Below are positions 32,163 to 39,900 of a stretch of 64,000 nucleotides of DNA, one piece after another. Every line of letters starts with the position of its first letter. Position 1 is the stretch's first letter. The DNA is taken from contig NC_013958.1 of assembly GCF_000024725.1 (NCBI RefSeq), forward strand, positions 1 through 64,000. The letters are read 5' to 3'. A program made the translations under genes and the position numbers. Under the pieces are notes generated by a model that was given only the letters and a program-made list of their open reading frames with translations, was not told where the DNA came from and did not search any database. Origin of the DNA: Nitrosococcus halophilus Nc 4 (GTDB lineage Bacteria; Pseudomonadota; Gammaproteobacteria; Nitrosococcales; Nitrosococcaceae).

Positions 32163-32180
32163 GAGTCGGACGTCCGACTC
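32163..32180. promoter_or_regulatory. Candidate parS, copy 2 (downstream of parB)
   Basis: The same 18-bp perfect palindrome GAGTCGGACGTCCGACTC, 90 bp after the parB stop and in inverted orientation with respect to its asymmetric flanks. I saw no third copy in the window. Confidence 0.65.
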
Positions 32181-32223
32181 CGAATATAGAGCAGGGGTGA
32201 TTCTGCTCTCGGAGCTTAAAAGT

Positions 32224-32463
32224 CTAATTCTTGGCGATCACCATTTTATACCCATGCCGTTTCCTCCTTGCCTGAATAATCGCGAGCTGCTTCCGTCCCT
32301 CTTGATAGCTGGCGCAGGGAAAGTTTTCTATCCGTCCTAGCTGGGTTTCTTTCCCTCCCCATATTCGAGTCAGCACCCAACAGCCCCAGAGGTCTGGATG
32401 GAGCCGCGCTTCATAATAACGGGACCCTTTTTCCCATTGAATGTAGATCCATTCTTCAGCCAT
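32224..32463 (-). CDS. Stand-alone WGR-domain protein
   Basis: A 79-residue protein consisting of a single WGR domain: YIQWEKGSRYYEARLHPDLW, then GCWVLTRIWGGKETQLGRIE, ending SYQEGRKQLAIIQARRKRHGY. WGR domains bind nucleic acids and occur in PARP enzymes and alone in plasmids. It is convergent with parB. Function in the element is unknown. Confidence 0.85.
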   Translation of the reverse strand: MAEEWIYIQWEKGSRYYEARLHPDLWGCWVLTRIWGGKETQLGRIENFPCASYQEGRKQLAIIQARRKRHGYKMVIAKN

Positions 32464-32719
32464 CGCAGCGCCCTTTTTCCTACAAGTGCACGCTTGTCAT
32501 AGAGCTTAGAGGGATCATTCGATACTGATGCGATGATGCTAAGTTATATGAAAAAGTATCAAAACAAAAGTTTCAGTAATTTAGGTTTAAAATTTTCGGA
32601 ATATGAATGTGGTTTTTAATTGATATATAGGCGTTTTTTTGTCAATGGCCCCAGTCTTTACGAAAAAAGGTTTCAAGTTATATATATGAAAATATCAATT
32701 TCAGAAAATCGCGAATCCG
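32464..32719. other. AT-rich gap before the first tyrosine recombinase
   Basis: Very AT-rich, with runs of A and T and no gene. Such DNA is suitable for recombinase accessory binding or an att region. A candidate core site follows at 32720. Confidence 0.35.
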
Positions 32720-32741
32720 GCGCTTATGGTACTGTAAGCGC
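32720..32741. promoter_or_regulatory. Candidate recombinase core site
   Basis: GCGCTTA and TAAGCGC form 7-bp inverted arms around an 8-bp spacer (TGGTACTG), about 60 bp upstream of the recombinase start. Inverted arms with a 6-8-bp centre are the layout of tyrosine recombinase crossover sites. Confidence 0.35.
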
Positions 32742-32799
32742 AACAGGAGATTAAAAGCCGCATGGAGCACTCGGCCCGATTTCGAACTGGGGAGGCATT

Positions 32800-33738
32800 T
32801 TGATAATGGAGAAAAAAGCCGTGGATTTCTGGCAGGCACGAAAAGACTTCCTCGCGCATCTGCACTACACCAAGGGGTACAGCCAAGGGACCTGCTATGG
32901 CTACAACTCGGATCTAGGCATCTGGGGCCGGTGGCTGGAAGAAGCCGACAAGGACTGGCGTCAGGCGACCCATGTGGACACCGAGCAGTTTGTGGCGTGG
33001 CAGATGCGGGAGCGGGGCACGAAAGCACATATCGTGGCCCGCCGCTCCAGCTGCTTGGGCTCGTTTTACAAATGGGCCATGAAAAACGCCTTGGTGGAGT
33101 CGGACCCCATCTATCTGGCTGATAAACCCAAGCGCCCCTATCGCATTCCTATCTGGCTGGAGAAGGAAGAGCAGCTGGCTTTCCAGGAAGCTGTCCGACG
33201 GGTTGACGATTTGCCCGAGAACATCTTCGGGCGTCCCCGGGAGCATATCAAAGCGATCCGACGCCGCTATGATTTCCTGTTTGGCCTTATTCTCAACAGC
33301 GGCCTGCGCATCAGCGAAGCCCTGGCGGTGAAAATCCGGGATGTGCGGATAGTGAACGGTGTGGCCAAATCCGTGCGGGTCATCGGTAAGGGAAACCGGG
33401 AACGGCTAGTGCCTTTGCCGGAGGCCTTCGGGCAAGTGTTCGGGGCCTGGCTACAGGGGAGGGGAGGAGACGACTTCGTATTCGCTAAGGCTCCAGGGGA
33501 AAAACCACCTGGACCCCATGCGGTGCGAACCTATCTGCGGCGGCTCATTGAGCGGGCGGGCATCGACAAGCCAGTGACCCCCCACAAGCTGCGCCACACC
33601 TACGCTACGCGGCTATTGGAGGCGGGTGCTGAGTTGGTGGATATTCAGGTCTTGCTGGGGCATGTGGATTTGTCCACCACCCAGATTTACACCCACGTAA
33701 GCGAAGAGCGGATGGCCGGGGTGGTGGCGAAGTTGTAG
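32800..33738 (+). CDS. Tyrosine recombinase (XerC/D-like)
   Basis: A 312-residue site-specific recombinase. A SAM-like core-binding domain (about 8-95) is followed by the catalytic domain. Catalytic residues can be read: Arg in NSGLRISEALAVK (near 170), Lys in VIGKGNRERLVPL, HKLRHTYATRLLEAGA with His and Arg (near 262), His in LLGHVDLST, and nucleophile Tyr in QIYTH (near 296). It lacks the additional helix segment that marks integron IntI enzymes. It may resolve plasmid multimers or mediate integration. Intact. Confidence 0.93.
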   Translation: MIMEKKAVDFWQARKDFLAHLHYTKGYSQGTCYGYNSDLGIWGRWLEEADKDWRQATHVDTEQFVAWQMRERGTKAHIVARRSSCLGSFYKWAMKNALVESDPIYLADKPKRPYRIPIWLEKEEQLAFQEAVRRVDDLPENIFGRPREHIKAIRRRYDFLFGLILNSGLRISEALAVKIRDVRIVNGVAKSVRVIGKGNRERLVPLPEAFGQVFGAWLQGRGGDDFVFAKAPGEKPPGPHAVRTYLRRLIERAGIDKPVTPHKLRHTYATRLLEAGAELVDIQVLLGHVDLSTTQIYTHVSEERMAGVVAKL

Positions 33739-33819
33739 GAAATGGGAAGAGGTGATCTTTATGGCTGTCAATTGTAGAGCTTAGAACTTAGATGGGATTG
33801 AAAATCTTTCCAGCTTCAA

Positions 33820-34125
33820 TCAGAAGGTGATACCCAAGTCTTTCTCGGCGCAGCTTTGACAGATATCTTGACCCAGCATGTGACCGGCGTTTACTCGTTC
33901 TTTGCAATGTCCACAGACACGGAAAAACCGCGGCGTTTCAAGCGACTTCATTTGGGCTGCCGCAAGTTGCTCGTTTGTAGGACATTTGGACCACCGGCGG
34001 AAAACCTTCCAGCTGAGTGCCGGATGATAGGGTCCGTTCCATGTGACCACCCCTACTTCGAGAACGGTTTTGCCGTCTCTTTCCGCTAGGCGCGTAAATT
34101 CGGTAATAAACTCATCGTCGGTCAT
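33820..34125 (-). CDS. Small zinc-ribbon hypothetical protein
   Basis: A 101-residue protein. The N-terminal part (MTDDEFITEFTRLAERDGKT, then VTWNGPYHPALSWKVFRRW) is mixed alpha/beta. A C-terminal C2C2 zinc ribbon (VCGHCKERVNAGHMLGQDIC, then QSC) is present. Nucleic-acid binding is possible. It lies between two convergent recombinase genes. No family recognised. Confidence 0.55.
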   Translation of the reverse strand: MTDDEFITEFTRLAERDGKTVLEVGVVTWNGPYHPALSWKVFRRWSKCPTNEQLAAAQMKSLETPRFFRVCGHCKERVNAGHMLGQDICQSCAEKDLGITF

Positions 34126-34161
34126 TGCTCCTGGCCTCTGTGCATTTAGGACGTGATGAAG

Positions 34162-35157
34162 TTAGCCCTGCCCCTGTCTCCGCCCCTTGGCCAACAACAC
34201 CGCCGCCGCATTTTCTTCAAACCGCTGTGCCTCCTCGATGTATTCCCACACTGTCCCATCATGCACCCAGCCTCCCTGACGCTTGATGGATTCAAAGGAG
34301 GCCCCGGCACGATGGGCCGTGGTGGCCAGACTCCGACGCAGGCTATGGCTGCTCAGTCCCGGCACGAAGTCGAGACTCACCTGGCTGGCCACGGCTTTCA
34401 AAACAAGATTCACGCCCGCTGGATGGAGAGGCTTGTCCAGAATGGCTTCCCAGCGGTTCACGCGTCGAAAGAGGGGACCGGCTTCGATGGAAGCGACCTT
34501 AAGCCAGGCCTTCAGTGCCGTGACGGGGCACAACTCGCCTTCCCCGTAGGGCAGGGCTTTCAGCCGTCCTTCCCCGCGTTGATCGGTTTTCGAGCGGGGC
34601 ACGGTGATGAGAATTCCTTCCGGCTCCCACTGCAGGTGCTCCAGGTGTACCCCCACCAATTCGCTGCGCCGAAACGCCCCGAAAAAGCCCACCAACAGCA
34701 AGGCCCGGTCCCGGCAGGCTTTAAGACCCGACTGCCTGGCGAGGTGATTCACCATCGCTTCCAGATGCTCTAGGCGAAAGGCCTTGGCTTGGCGTTTGGG
34801 TTTTCCCTGCTGACGGGCGATGCCCTGGAGGAGTTTACGGATTTCCGGTACCGCCGTGGGATCGGGAAATCCTTGAAGTTGATGCCAGTGACGCAAGGCC
34901 GTTAACCGCAACGACAAGGTGCGGGGATTGAGGGTCTCGGCATGGGCCAGCAGGTAAGCCCTCACCGTAGGGGCTTCTGCCGGCAAGCGGCCGCCCCAGC
35001 GCTCAAAATGACGAATCGCCGAGCGGTAAGCCCGCCGGGTGTTCTCCGCCGTGGCCGCTTCAATATAGCGCTGGTGCTGGCGGACTAAGGCGCCTTCGGG
35101 CTCTTCAGAAGCGGTGGCTTCCTGGACGGGTAGAGGAGGAGTTAAAGCTCGGCGCAT
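34162..35157 (-). CDS. Tyrosine recombinase / integrase
   Basis: A 331-residue integrase. The N-terminal SAM-like domain (about 25-110) has NTRRAYRSAIRHFERWGGRL. The catalytic domain has Arg in FFGAFRRSELVGVHLEHLQ (near 164), Lys in VPRSKTDQRGEG, SSHSLRRSLATTAHRAGASF with His and Arg (near 272), GGWVHDGTV, and Tyr in WEYIEEAQRFEE (near 304). GGGAGAA upstream supports the start at 35157. The 20-bp motif GGAAAACCCTTGCCACATCA lies 131 bp upstream and recurs three times at the ends of the cargo block, so it may be this enzyme's target. Confidence 0.9.
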   Translation of the reverse strand: MRRALTPPLPVQEATASEEPEGALVRQHQRYIEAATAENTRRAYRSAIRHFERWGGRLPAEAPTVRAYLLAHAETLNPRTLSLRLTALRHWHQLQGFPDPTAVPEIRKLLQGIARQQGKPKRQAKAFRLEHLEAMVNHLARQSGLKACRDRALLLVGFFGAFRRSELVGVHLEHLQWEPEGILITVPRSKTDQRGEGRLKALPYGEGELCPVTALKAWLKVASIEAGPLFRRVNRWEAILDKPLHPAGVNLVLKAVASQVSLDFVPGLSSHSLRRSLATTAHRAGASFESIKRQGGWVHDGTVWEYIEEAQRFEENAAAVLLAKGRRQGQG

Positions 35158-35287
35158 TTTCTTTTCTCCCACCTGCGAAGCAGTCCAAGATTCCAAGATA
35201 AAGAGGTGAAAAGTACCGCATTTAGCGGGAGGGTTCCAAACAGGGATTCTCCTGTTAAAGGCCTAATGTAGCAGGAGTGCAGGCCCT

Positions 35288-35307
35288 GGAAAACCCTTGC
35301 CACATCA
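35288..35307 (+). repeat. AAACCCTTGCCACATCA motif, copy 1
   Basis: GGAAAACCCTTGCCACATCA, 131 bp upstream of the integrase start. Related copies: 39510-39529, 39591-39610 and 58538-58557, all in the same orientation. Confidence 0.6.
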
Positions 35308-35347
35308 TCCTGCCTTGCGTCCCTGCGAGATGCTCCCATCACCTTAG

Positions 35348-36019
35348 CTAGACGGGATCATAATTTTCTAATTCTGTAGCTAGCTTATTATGAAGTCTAT
35401 TAACAATGTCCTTTACTTTAGATTTTTCAGAAAATTTCTTGATACCCTTAAGGCTAAAGCGCTGGTTTTCCAATAGATAACTAAGATTATGTAGTTCTTC
35501 AGTAAGGTAATCAAACTTATGACTCCGCTCTTCAATTTCCTTGAGCTCACGATTCGCATCATTCACCAACTCTTCTGTTCTTGCGGTAATGCAATCTTTA
35601 GTAAGTTTTAGTCTAATAGCTTCAGGGATCTCCTTAGTAATTTTCGTGTTTTCAATAGCAGTAAAAACCATAGCTTTTTGATAAGCAATCCAAATACATT
35701 GAGATCCAATTAAATGTCTGATTCGATAATGCGGAATGCGATGAAACTTAGAGCAATCAAGGTCCAAAAATCCCTTTTTAAGTTCCCTAACGTCAAAATG
35801 ATCTTTTTCATCTCGATACATTTTTAGAATATCAAGACAACGAGCCCAGTTGTGATTCACAATTCCAAAGGCTTGTTCTACCTCCGCTGCAATAATATCA
35901 ATTGCTCCTTCTAAATATCGCTGCTTAATTAGCTCATACTCTTTTTGCCGAAAATATAAGTAAAGCCCCAAGCAAGGTACAGCTAGTATAAATAAACCCC
36001 TGATTATTTCTTCCCACAT
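35348..36019 (-). CDS. Hypothetical protein with N-terminal membrane helix
   Basis: A 223-residue protein. An N-terminal helix (about 4-23, EEIIRGLFILAVPCLGLYLY) would anchor it. The cytoplasmic remainder is helical and charged, with long alpha segments ending KDIVNRLHNKLATELENYD. AT-rich compared with neighbours, which suggests separate acquisition. No family recognised; a membrane-associated defence accessory is possible. Confidence 0.55.
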   Translation of the reverse strand: MWEEIIRGLFILAVPCLGLYLYFRQKEYELIKQRYLEGAIDIIAAEVEQAFGIVNHNWARCLDILKMYRDEKDHFDVRELKKGFLDLDCSKFHRIPHYRIRHLIGSQCIWIAYQKAMVFTAIENTKITKEIPEAIRLKLTKDCITARTEELVNDANRELKEIEERSHKFDYLTEELHNLSYLLENQRFSLKGIKKFSEKSKVKDIVNRLHNKLATELENYDPV

Positions 36020-36130
36020 ATATCAATAACTTATTATTTTTTATAACAAGTCGGGCTAGAACTATTTTTCAATCAATAGACCTGCCCTAGCCCGTTGAAC
36101 GGCATTCAACGCCCAGGTATAAAACTCTTC

Positions 36131-36373
36131 TCAGGATGATGTTTCATTTTCCCTTTCTCTTATTAACGCCAGTGAAGACTCAAGATGCCCCATTGCCGTC
36201 ACAAGGGCTTGTGTACTTTTTTCGCCGCTTTGGACTTGTTGAACAATTGCCCGTGACTTTTCAATCAATTGGTTAATTACCCGCATATCATGCTTAAGTA
36301 CATCGAGTTCCCATGCGGCGGATTGCATACGACCTCTATACGCGGCTTGTCGTTCTGAATTGGTCATCGCCAT
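36131..36373 (-). CDS. Small plasmid-type hypothetical protein
   Basis: An 80-residue helical protein. MTNSERQAAYRGRMQSAAWE is a motif often seen at the N-terminus of small plasmid and phage proteins (SERQxxYRxR). The rest is alpha-helical (INQLIEKSRAIVQQVQSGEK). Possible nucleic-acid binding. Start may be the second Met. No partner apparent. Confidence 0.55.
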   Translation of the reverse strand: MAMTNSERQAAYRGRMQSAAWELDVLKHDMRVINQLIEKSRAIVQQVQSGEKSTQALVTAMGHLESSLALIRERENETSS

Positions 36374-36599
36374 GATGCCTCTTCCTCCAAAGTCGTTAGG
36401 AACATTATATTAACCGACGGTTAATATTTAGTAACTATATTAAGCATCAAAATAGCTTTGATGATCGCCACCACGGCGGCGGGCGCTACGCTTACCTGCC
36501 TTGCCGTGGATAGCCTGGTCCTTCGGGCTGGCGCTGTTCCAGGAAGGGGCTCAAAAGAAAGTTTAGCAGGAAGAAAAGGTGGCTCTTGGGGGTTGTGAA
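36374..36599. other. Gap with no supported gene
   Basis: A minus-strand open stretch (about 36445-36555) could encode a short tail NSASPKDQAIHGKAGKRSAR, perhaps the end of a lost gene, but it has no start or recognisable domain. Confidence 0.25.
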
Positions 36600-36690
36600 C
36601 GCATTAAGCCACATTTAAGCACATGGGGGCCATCAATGATGATGGCCCCCATGCCAGTAGACTTCCTTCCCTGGAGGAGGTTATCTCTCC
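36600..36690. repeat. Copy 2 of the about 85-bp repeat (partner at 16.39 kb)
   Basis: Contains GCATTAAGCCACATTTAAGC, then a perfect 10-bp stem GGGGGCCATC / GATGGCCCCC (36625-36650), then GTAGACTTCCTTCCCTGGAG. The flanking blocks match 16387-16470 while the central stem is weaker there. This suggests a small structured or mobile repeat. Confidence 0.5.
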
Positions 36691-36705
36691 GTGCCTAGCT
36701 TAAGT

Positions 36706-36864
36706 TTATAGCAACAGATAACTACTCCACTCGTACATTCCCTTTTCAATTAAACTTATTAGCGAGTTAATCAACCTTCCTAAAAGTACCTCAATCAATA
36801 CCTCAGTTACCTTCTCACCTAAAATCAAGCTTGAAAGACAACAGTTAATTGCTGATACTATCAT
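36706..36864 (-). CDS. Small hydrophobic protein, 52 aa, with structured leader
   Basis: A 52-codon frame beginning MIVSAINCCLSSLILGEKVT, with further hydrophobic or amphipathic segments (VLIEVLLGRLINSLISLIEK). It is preceded by AGGAG about 10 nt before the ATG, one of the best ribosome binding sites in the region. Upstream on the same strand are two strong hairpins. The size and hydrophobicity fit a membrane-active peptide, a type I toxin or a small membrane protein. No family recognised; not a shadow of another gene. Confidence 0.5.
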   Translation of the reverse strand: MIVSAINCCLSSLILGEKVTEVLIEVLLGRLINSLISLIEKGMYEWSSYLLL

Positions 36865-36902
36865 TGTACGTTTCTCCTAAAATTATACGTACACCTTACT
36901 TA

Positions 36903-36942
36903 CCGCCAATACAACACCACTGCGAATGGCAATTATTGGCGG
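36903..36942 (-). other. Leader hairpin A of the 52-aa gene
   Basis: CCGCCAATA (36903-36911) pairs with TATTGGCGG (36934-36942), 9 bp around a 22-nt loop, 38 bp upstream of the small gene. Confidence 0.45.
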
Positions 36943-36952
36943 CACCAAACTA

Positions 36953-36976
36953 GCCCCCGCTCCCTCAAGCGGGGGC
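36953..36976 (-). other. Leader hairpin B of the 52-aa gene
   Basis: GCCCCCGCT / AGCGGGGGC, a perfect 9-bp GC-rich stem with a 6-nt loop. There is no T-run on either side, so it is not a classic terminator. It could attenuate or protect the transcript. Confidence 0.5.
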
Positions 36977-37214
36977 ACCAATTCTAGCCTTACTATTATA
37001 GGCATTTCCTAGTTAAAATGACTCCAAACAAGGTAAACCTTAAGTAATCCTTTAATATAAATCACCCCTTAAACCCAAACTATTTTTAAGCAGCAACAAC
37101 ACTCAAATATTAACAGCAATACCAGCAACAGCGATACCCAAGGAAATACTCAGAATTTTAGTAACAACTTAGATACAAGTTATATTACGTACGACAGACC
37201 CTTATACAAGACCA

Positions 37215-37252
37215 CAAAAAAACCCAGTGAGTACTTTCATACCCCTGGGTTT
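37215..37252 (-). terminator. Rho-independent terminator (minus strand)
   Basis: On the minus strand AAACCCAG pairs with CTGGGTTT around a 17-nt loop and is followed by a run of seven T. It would end a transcript coming from the small ORF at 37.5 kb. The stretches on both sides (36977-37214 and 37253-37442) contain no supported gene. Confidence 0.6.
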
Positions 37253-37442
37253 CAGAAAGAAGGCTTTAAACCAAATAATTTGCTGGTGCCCGGATTTTTT
37301 ACCCCAAGAACCACATTACAACTCCAACACGCGAATTTTACGCACTAATACATAAATTTTTTCTAACTATTAACTATCAAGATAAATATCAATAACAGCA
37401 CAAATATCAGAGCATGACCAGAAAAGCGTGGCCATATAATTA

Positions 37443-37577
37443 TTAGTTAAGCCTTAATGTACCAGATAAAGGATCATAGCGTGTCCCTGCACTCTTTCTA
37501 AGCAGTGCTAAAAAATAATCGGTATAGAGTAAATTCGATGCTAAGATTTGTGTTTCTGGTAGGCCGCTTATCTTCAT
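37443..37577 (-). CDS. Possible small protein, 44 aa
   Basis: A 44-codon frame starting MKISGLPETQILASNLLYTD and ending SAGTRYDPLSGTLRLN. AGGGTG lies 3-9 nt upstream. A terminator follows about 190 bp downstream on the same strand. It may be a real small gene or the tail of a lost larger one; the RYDPLSG segment looks protein-like. Low confidence. Confidence 0.3.
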   Translation of the reverse strand: MKISGLPETQILASNLLYTDYFLALLRKSAGTRYDPLSGTLRLN

Positions 37578-37647
37578 GACACCCTATGTAATTATGCCCG
37601 CCATTAAAGGGGGGCAAATCAAATGCATTGCCCCCCCCTTTCCCTAT

Positions 37648-38239
37648 TGTCGGTTACGTTTAATCATTTCCTCAAGATTGTCCCATCCTCGGGGAATGTG
37701 ACTCCAGTTTAATCGTTTCCGATTCCGTTTTAACTGCTTCCGCAGCTCAAAATGCTGGTCTGACCTTTTCCGTATGTTTACCGCCAAGGCGTTGCTCGAC
37801 CTCCTGGTGAGCGACCGCCATCGAGGGTGGCGCCGCTCATCCTGCCGCGGAATCTTAAGCGGGCCTTCAACACCCTGGGCGGAGGGCCGGCCTGGTTGGC
37901 GGCTATCCCACGGGCCGGCCCCTCTCCGCCGCTGACTGGGGTGGAGCGAGCTCAATTCGCCGTCGATGGACGCCAAGCTACCGACCTCCCTGGCCTTGGG
38001 CGAGCAGAACTTCGCGCCACTGCAGGCGCATGCAGCGACAATCGCTTGGCCCCTGTGGCGGCAGGTGGCCATCCACGGGAGCGAGCGAGTGGCCGCGTTG
38101 AAGCGCTTAAACCCGCGTACCGCCGAGTAAGGAAAGGGTTCAACCGGAATCGGAAGCGTTTAACCAGAATCATTGGGGAACCAGGAAAAAGTTTAACCCG
38201 CATTTGGTCAGCGAGGAAATGGTTAAGCCGTAACTGACA
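37648..38239. mobile_element. IS21-like element relic with inverted ends
   Basis: The left end TGTCGGTTACGTTTAATCAT and the inverted right end TGTCAGTTACGGCTTAACCA are related inverted repeats. Both ends carry several further copies of a TTTAACCG/TTTCCGATTCC-like subrepeat (for example 37709-37735 and 38137-38170), as in IS21-family ends with multiple transposase sites. The 592-bp interior has no transposase. A fragment near 38020-38129 reads TIAWPLWRQVAIHGSERVAA, then LKRLNPRTAE, and may be the tail of a passenger gene. Probably a deleted IS or a MITE-like derivative. Confidence 0.55.
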
Positions 38240-38411
38240 GACACCTGTAATGAGGGAGGTTCCCCCTTCCTCTCCCTTATAGGTGGCGATAAGAGCGCTT
38301 ATCGTAAGTGAATTTTACCGGTAATCTCCAGAACTTTTTATCGTAATATTATGTTACCATAAATAATACGTAATCCATTACTTTAAACACGAGAGAGGAA
38401 GGAGGCACCAC

Positions 38412-39467
38412 ATGGCCCGTCCCGGCGTCACCTATCGTGAAGTGGCCGAAGCGGCCACCGCCCTGAGTCATCAAGGCCAATCCCCGACGGTAGATGGGGT
38501 GCGCGCTTGGCTCGGCACCGGCAGTAAAAGTACGATTGGCCCCTTGCTGAAACAGTGGAAGGCCCAACAGGCGGAACGGGTGGATGAGGCGAAGACGGGG
38601 CTGCCCGCGGAGTTGGTGGCGGCGGTGAAAGGGCTCTATGACAGCCTGCAGCAGCAGGCTCAGGCCCAAGTGGAGGCCATGAAAGAAGACACCCAAGCCC
38701 AGGTGGAAGCCGCCCGGCAGGCACAAGCAGCGGCGGAGGCGCGTCAGCAAGCGTTGGAAAGGGATTTGGAAGCACGGGAAGCGGCGGAGAAGCAATTGGC
38801 AGCCGAAAAAGACACTCTGAAAGCCGCCCTGGAAGATTCCCAGCGGGCCCAACTTACGATGCAGGCGGAGGCGGAGGGCTTACGGGAACGCCTCGAAGAC
38901 CAAACCCAAGTCGTGCAGGACCTCAAGGATCAGCTCGCCCAAGCCCAGGCCAATTTGGAGCATTATCGGGAATCCGTGCGTCAGCAGCGAGAGCAAGAGC
39001 GCGCCGATTTTGAACGGCAGCTTCGGCCGCTGGAACAGGCGCTGAAGGAGAGTCGGGCTGAACAAAAGGCGCTCCAGGTGGCTTATGGTCGGCTGGAGAA
39101 GGACCAGGCCCGGCTTCTGGCGGAGCGGGATCAAGTGCAGGCAGAAAATGTCTCTCTAAATGAACAAGTGGGGCAGTTAAACCGGGATTTGGTCCACACC
39201 CAGCAGCAGCGGGCCGAAGGGGAGGGGCGATACCAGGCCTTAGTCCAGGCTTATCAAGAAGCGATTGCCAAGCTGGAGGCTCGGGAAAAAGATCTCCTCG
39301 ACGTGGAAAAGCAAAACGCCACGGCCCAAGCGAAGGTGGCGGCCTTGAGTGCGGCACTGCAAAAAGCCGAAGCCAAAATGGAAGGGCTGCAAGCGGAGAA
39401 CCGCGTCCTGGCTCAGGAAAAGGCTGTCATTGAGGGGCAGTTTAAACAGTGGCAGGGGTCCTTGTGA
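38412..39467 (+). CDS. kfrA: KfrA-like plasmid DNA-binding coiled-coil protein (second copy)
   Basis: A 351-residue KfrA-type protein. The N-terminal DNA-binding domain (about 1-110) has VTYREVAEAATALSHQGQSP, then VRAWLGTGSKSTIGPLLKQW. The remainder is a very long Gln/Glu/Ala/Arg-rich coiled coil. GAGGAAGGAGG lies upstream as ribosome binding site. Upstream AT-rich DNA (38335-38375) has imperfect inverted repeats suitable for autorepression. It differs from the 14.5-kb copy in length and sequence, so the two probably arrived separately. Confidence 0.88.
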   Translation: MARPGVTYREVAEAATALSHQGQSPTVDGVRAWLGTGSKSTIGPLLKQWKAQQAERVDEAKTGLPAELVAAVKGLYDSLQQQAQAQVEAMKEDTQAQVEAARQAQAAAEARQQALERDLEAREAAEKQLAAEKDTLKAALEDSQRAQLTMQAEAEGLRERLEDQTQVVQDLKDQLAQAQANLEHYRESVRQQREQERADFERQLRPLEQALKESRAEQKALQVAYGRLEKDQARLLAERDQVQAENVSLNEQVGQLNRDLVHTQQQRAEGEGRYQALVQAYQEAIAKLEAREKDLLDVEKQNATAQAKVAALSAALQKAEAKMEGLQAENRVLAQEKAVIEGQFKQWQGSL

Positions 39468-39509
39468 GCGAAGGCAAGAATCCACAAAAGGCCGCTTGAT
39501 TTTGTGTCT

Positions 39510-39529
39510 AGAAAACCCTTGCCACATTA
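39510..39529 (+). repeat. AAACCCTTGCCACATCA motif, copy 2
   Basis: AGAAAACCCTTGCCACATTA, just after kfrA. The stretch 39468-39784 has no gene; it holds this copy and copy 3. Confidence 0.55.
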
Positions 39530-39590
39530 AGATGACGCTGTTTGCAAGTCGCTAGTCGCTATCACCCTAAAAAGTCGTGATCGTTTGTCC

Positions 39591-39610
39591 GGAGAACCCT
39601 TGCTACATCA
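39591..39610 (+). repeat. AAACCCTTGCCACATCA motif, copy 3
   Basis: GGAGAACCCTTGCTACATCA. Upstream TGATCGTTTGTCCGG resembles TGATCGTGAGTTCGG before copy 4 at 58538, extending the match. It marks the left end of the defence block. Confidence 0.55.
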
Positions 39611-39784
39611 TTATCCCTGACAGCCCGGCCATAGGCCGAAAAACGCGCCCGCTTCCTCAAGATCGGCGAATGAGGCTTGACCTTTCCCTACCTTCGGCTG
39701 CCACAATCCCTGCCTGAAGGGATACAATCCTTTATTTTAAGAGGGGGACCGCCCAACTTTTGCCTTCCCGGTGGGAGCGGTTTA

Positions 39785-39878
39785 GTCCAACAGACATTTA
39801 TCCGTTATGCATGCCAATGCTCGCGCAGCATCCATATCTTTGGCGCGCGCACGACAGATAAATGCTTAGATGTTAGGC
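39785..39878 (+). repeat. attC-like site A
   Basis: R'' box GTCCAAC (39785-39791) and R' box GTTAGGC (39872-39878) fit the integron consensus RYYYAAC / GTTRRRY exactly. Between them ATTTATC and GATAAAT can pair as L boxes. Length is 94 bp. A plus-strand gene begins 23 bp later, as in a gene cassette. Confidence 0.6.
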
Positions 39879-39900
39879 AACTCAGATAAGGAGCTAGTAA

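Noticed and set aside
32800-35157. Either tyrosine recombinase as the integron integrase IntI
   Set aside because: Neither shows the extra helix segment of IntI between the conserved catalytic motifs, and neither is divergently placed next to the first attC-like site.
36500-37650. CRISPR array in the repeat-rich AT stretch
   Set aside because: Repeats here are inverted stems, not regularly spaced direct repeats; no Cas gene is present in the window.
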